Shown: positions 61,461 through 64,000 of the stretch, piece after piece
Numbering within the stretch: the first letter of the stretch is position 1
Layout: each line of letters opens with the position of its first letter
Origin: Mactra quadrangularis
Taxonomy: Eukaryota; Mollusca; Bivalvia; Venerida; Mactridae
NCBI GenBank assembly: GCA_025267735.1
Contig: CM046299.1
Span: forward strand, 14,034,232 to 14,098,231
Length of the DNA stretch: 64,000 nt
Direction: 5' to 3'
Made by a program: the position numbers and the translations under genes
The notes under the pieces: model-generated
Database searches by the model: none
Seen by the model: only the letters and a program-made list of their open reading frames with translations
What the model was told of the DNA's origin: nothing

Positions 61461-61692
61461 CAATGAAATGTAACAGTTATTTTATGCGTTATATGAATGC
61501 TTGGTATGTTTACTGCGGCAAAAAAATGGTGAAAAAAATGGACTCAGTTCAATAGGGACATTTTACCGCAAATCATCGACACTAATAGCGACACACAAAC
61601 AAAATTACAAAAAACACAATGTACTTATCAAGCGAATTTTTATTTCAACATGTCGGCGTTTAAGAAACAATTTCTGTTTTAAAAAGGCAAAA

Positions 61693-61909
61693 TCAGTTCA
61701 TGTCATTTTTTTTCTGAAGTAGTTTATACCGATCATAAAAGAAATATATCGTCCAAAATACAAGAGAAACTTGCACACATTGTAGGTATAAACCAGCTTT
61801 AGTTGTATGCTGATAGTTGATACCTTCTGAGCCTGCCCAACCGGACAATATAATATCTAGGAGAACGAAGATCACACACCTTGATGCCTCTAGAGCGTAA
61901 CACCATTTA
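61693..61909 (-). CDS. Candidate last exon of a minus-strand membrane protein gene
   Basis: A good acceptor (CTTTTTCTTATTTCAG) on the minus strand ends at 61910. It opens 71 codons in phase and stops at TGA 61693-61695. The peptide has two hydrophobic stretches (about residues 11-22, CVIFVLLDIILS, and 45-58, VQVSLVFWTIYFFY) followed by a basic cytoplasmic-type tail (DRYKLLQKK). The WC...Q..LVFW...F..DRY layout is reminiscent of the C-terminal part of TMEM179-type proteins, but that is a weak impression from memory. No upstream exon found within the window; AATAAA is not obvious downstream. Confidence 0.42.
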
Positions 61910-61912
61910 CTG

Positions 61913-62739
61913 AAATAAGAAAAAGTTTTGATTCGAGGTTATACGCTACTATATCAAGCTTTTCGAGTTTTTGAACAGTGCCTGTCAGGGTATCGAACAG
62001 AGTTCAAAATCAGTAGTTTTATCAATTTGCATTGACACTTATGAACAAAACCGAGCAAGTCCGATTCAAAGTACTGCAAACTCTCATGCAGATTACTCGG
62101 GCAATATCGCTACAACCACAGTCCGAGATAATGAGCACTCTCAGTGCGATCATGTTTCTAAAAATAGAATGAAGCGTATTATTAATCTTTTATCAGCAGT
62201 TGGACGTCGAAATCATTACATCCAAAATTTATCATATAAAAAATGACGATCTTGTCACAATTATACTTTAAATTACGCTTCGGTTAGAACTATTGCTTAT
62301 AAAATGGCATGCAGGTGGCTAAGTTCTGCGATGTTCATTTCTTAAAACTCCGGTAGGAAATTGACGTTAGTTCCGTACGGAATGGTTGACAGAGAATCCG
62401 TAATGACAGTCATTTTGGATGCTGGCGTGGGGGACATGGCAACAGTATCAAAGTGGGTGGAGCATAAAGAATGGTGAATTGTTTCAACATTGTAGTGTAT
62501 AAATAATGATTTACGTAGTGTTTATAAACGATATAGGGATCTACTTAAGTACAGTAGACTATGTCACCTACATTTGTTTAAATTTAAACAATATGTATCT
62601 TACCACATTGGAGCTAGCTTAATGAGAACTAGGGATTAGAGAAAAATGTAAAAGACCCGAATTTAAATCTTTTTTCAGCACTTTCAGTGCTTTGATAACA
62701 CTAATAACTATCGGCCTATCTCTACTCTGTCGACTATTT
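61913..62739. other. 0.8 kb, intron or intergenic, no gene seen
   Basis: Upstream side of the candidate membrane-protein exon. A 91-codon plus-strand frame at 61971-62246 and a 31-codon minus frame near 62440 have no recognised similarity or splice support. Confidence 0.3.
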
Positions 62740-64000
62740 CTATTTTATGAGACACATATTTCGAATCAAATGCACGATTAATTTGATCCCTCAAAAATGC
62801 TTCACACAAAACAATAAGGTTTTCGTAGAACTCATTCTTGTCAATCAGCTTTGATTCGCGTAGTTGATGATTGGACAAAACAAATTGACAATGGCAATTT
62901 ATTAGGAACATTATTTCTTGACTTTAGCTAGGCTTTTGATCGAGTCAATTCTGTTACAAAAGATTAGTCAGTACCATTTTTCGGAAAAAATAACGATATC
63001 CTGGTTCGAATCTTACCTTTCAAATAGAAAAGAAATGATTAAAAATCGGTAATTCAAGGTCATCTTTACAAAATATTATTGCAGGTTTTCCCCAGGGTTC
63101 AATTCTTGGCCCCTTGCTTTTCTTATTTTTATAAATTACTCACCGCAACACATCCGATTTACTGAGACGGACATTTACGCAAATGACTCTAAACTTTGTA
63201 CTTCTATAGAATCTATAGAACAATCTATTCAAAATGATCTTAACAGTGTCAAGTACACTGTGGTGTAGAAAGAACAAAATGAAACTTAATCCTAAAAAAC
63301 TACTGCTATACTATTTAGCACTGCTCATAATACAAAAAAGTCTAGAAACTTAATATTCTACTGAAATATTTTACTACAAAATGAACCTATTCAATGCGTT
63401 AACAAAAAGTATTAGGTGCAATCATAGATAATAATTTGACATGGGAGGCTCATGTTTCTATGACATACAATAAATTAAATTCTAAGATGTGTTTGTTCCG
63501 TAGAATCAAACCGTTTTGAATGTTAAAATGAGAAGAATGCTTGTAATGCTTATATACAGCCAATTCTTGACTATATGTCTATACTATGGTCTAATTCTTC
63601 AAAGAAGGTTATCATTAAAGTAATTAATGGACAGAAGAGAGCAGCAAGATTGATATTTGACAAAACTTACACATCTCCCTTTGACCCTCTTTTTTATCGA
63701 GCTGAATTGGCTCCCATTGTTACAGAGATGTCAATTTCATCTGGCAGTATTGATTTACAAAATATTAACTGTATGACGCCTGACTATATGCGAAATCTAA
63801 TGTGTCTATCTAAAATGATAACTATTCTCTACATTCTATTAACAGTTCCATGCTTACTCGACCATTTTGTTGATCATATTACAGTAAAACAACAATTTAA
63901 TACAAAATCTGCATCTGTCTGGAATATTTTACCTCTTTATATAAAAATTAATAACTTCCGCTCTTTGCTTAAAATAATTCTCTTCCAAAACAAATTCTTT
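62740..64000 (+). pseudogene. Decayed non-LTR retrotransposon reverse transcriptase, runs off the window
   Basis: Remnants of reverse transcriptase appear in order across several frames: RRTHSCQSAL (62824), VVDDWTKQID, FLDFS-stop-AFDRVN (62914; the usual Lys replaced by TAG at 62929), GFPQGSILGPLLFL (63084), YANDSK (63169; the catalytic YADD-like site has lost an Asp), KMKLNPKK, LTWEAHVS, QPILDYMSILW, INGQKRAARLIFD (63623), MTPDYMRNL and SASVWNILPLYI near 63920. This order fits the RT and C-terminal part of Jockey/CR1/L2-like LINEs. Stops and frameshifts (for example TAA 63132) show it is dead. Confidence 0.85.

Overview
The window is animal nuclear DNA. It is AT-rich, genes are split by GT-AG introns, and there is a two-exon sulfite oxidase gene with a mitochondrial leader. 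The background is dense with tRNA-derived SINEs, MITE-like inverted-repeat elements, microsatellites and a decayed non-LTR retrotransposon. The repeat types and gene style suggest a mollusc, probably a bivalve; this is inference and cannot be proved from the window.

Positions 1-38534 are one head-to-tail tandem array of a unit of about 7.2 kb. The array runs off the left edge. It contains the tail of one unit (1-3035) and five complete units (3036-10220, 10221-17455, 17456-24113, 24114-31293, 31294-38534). Each complete unit carries a promoter-like block (CRE-type TGACG/CGTCA motifs plus a TATAAAG box) followed by an intact four-exon reading frame for a 188-residue basic, lysine-rich protein that I do not recognise. 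The exon phases (2, 1, 1) agree in all five copies. A second conserved cysteine-rich reading frame (118 codons) follows in the -1 frame inside the last exon/3' region. Most of the rest of the unit is dead repeat: a MITE with an 80-bp hairpin in intron 3, a SINE core, LINE- and MITE-like tails, and a 450-bp hAT-like MITE. That MITE forms the unit boundary, and the array ends exactly at its right terminus, which points to unequal recombination between MITE copies as the source of the amplification.

From 38535 to about 45.4 kb lies single-copy sulfite oxidase (SUOX): coding exon 1 at 39015-39219, a 4.6-kb intron filled with nested MITEs, and a large second exon at 43850-45330. Its start codon is only 480 bp from the end of the array.

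From 45.4 to 62.7 kb the sequence is mostly non-coding, with numerous short mobile elements, a perfect 95-bp duplication, a two-phase pentanucleotide microsatellite and a full-length SINE with 16-bp target-site duplications. Two or three candidate minus-strand exons occur (54.05-54.23, 60.04-60.21 and 61.69-61.91 kb); the last has a good splice acceptor and two hydrophobic segments. The right end (about 62.74-64.0 kb) is a decayed non-LTR reverse transcriptase that continues beyond the window.
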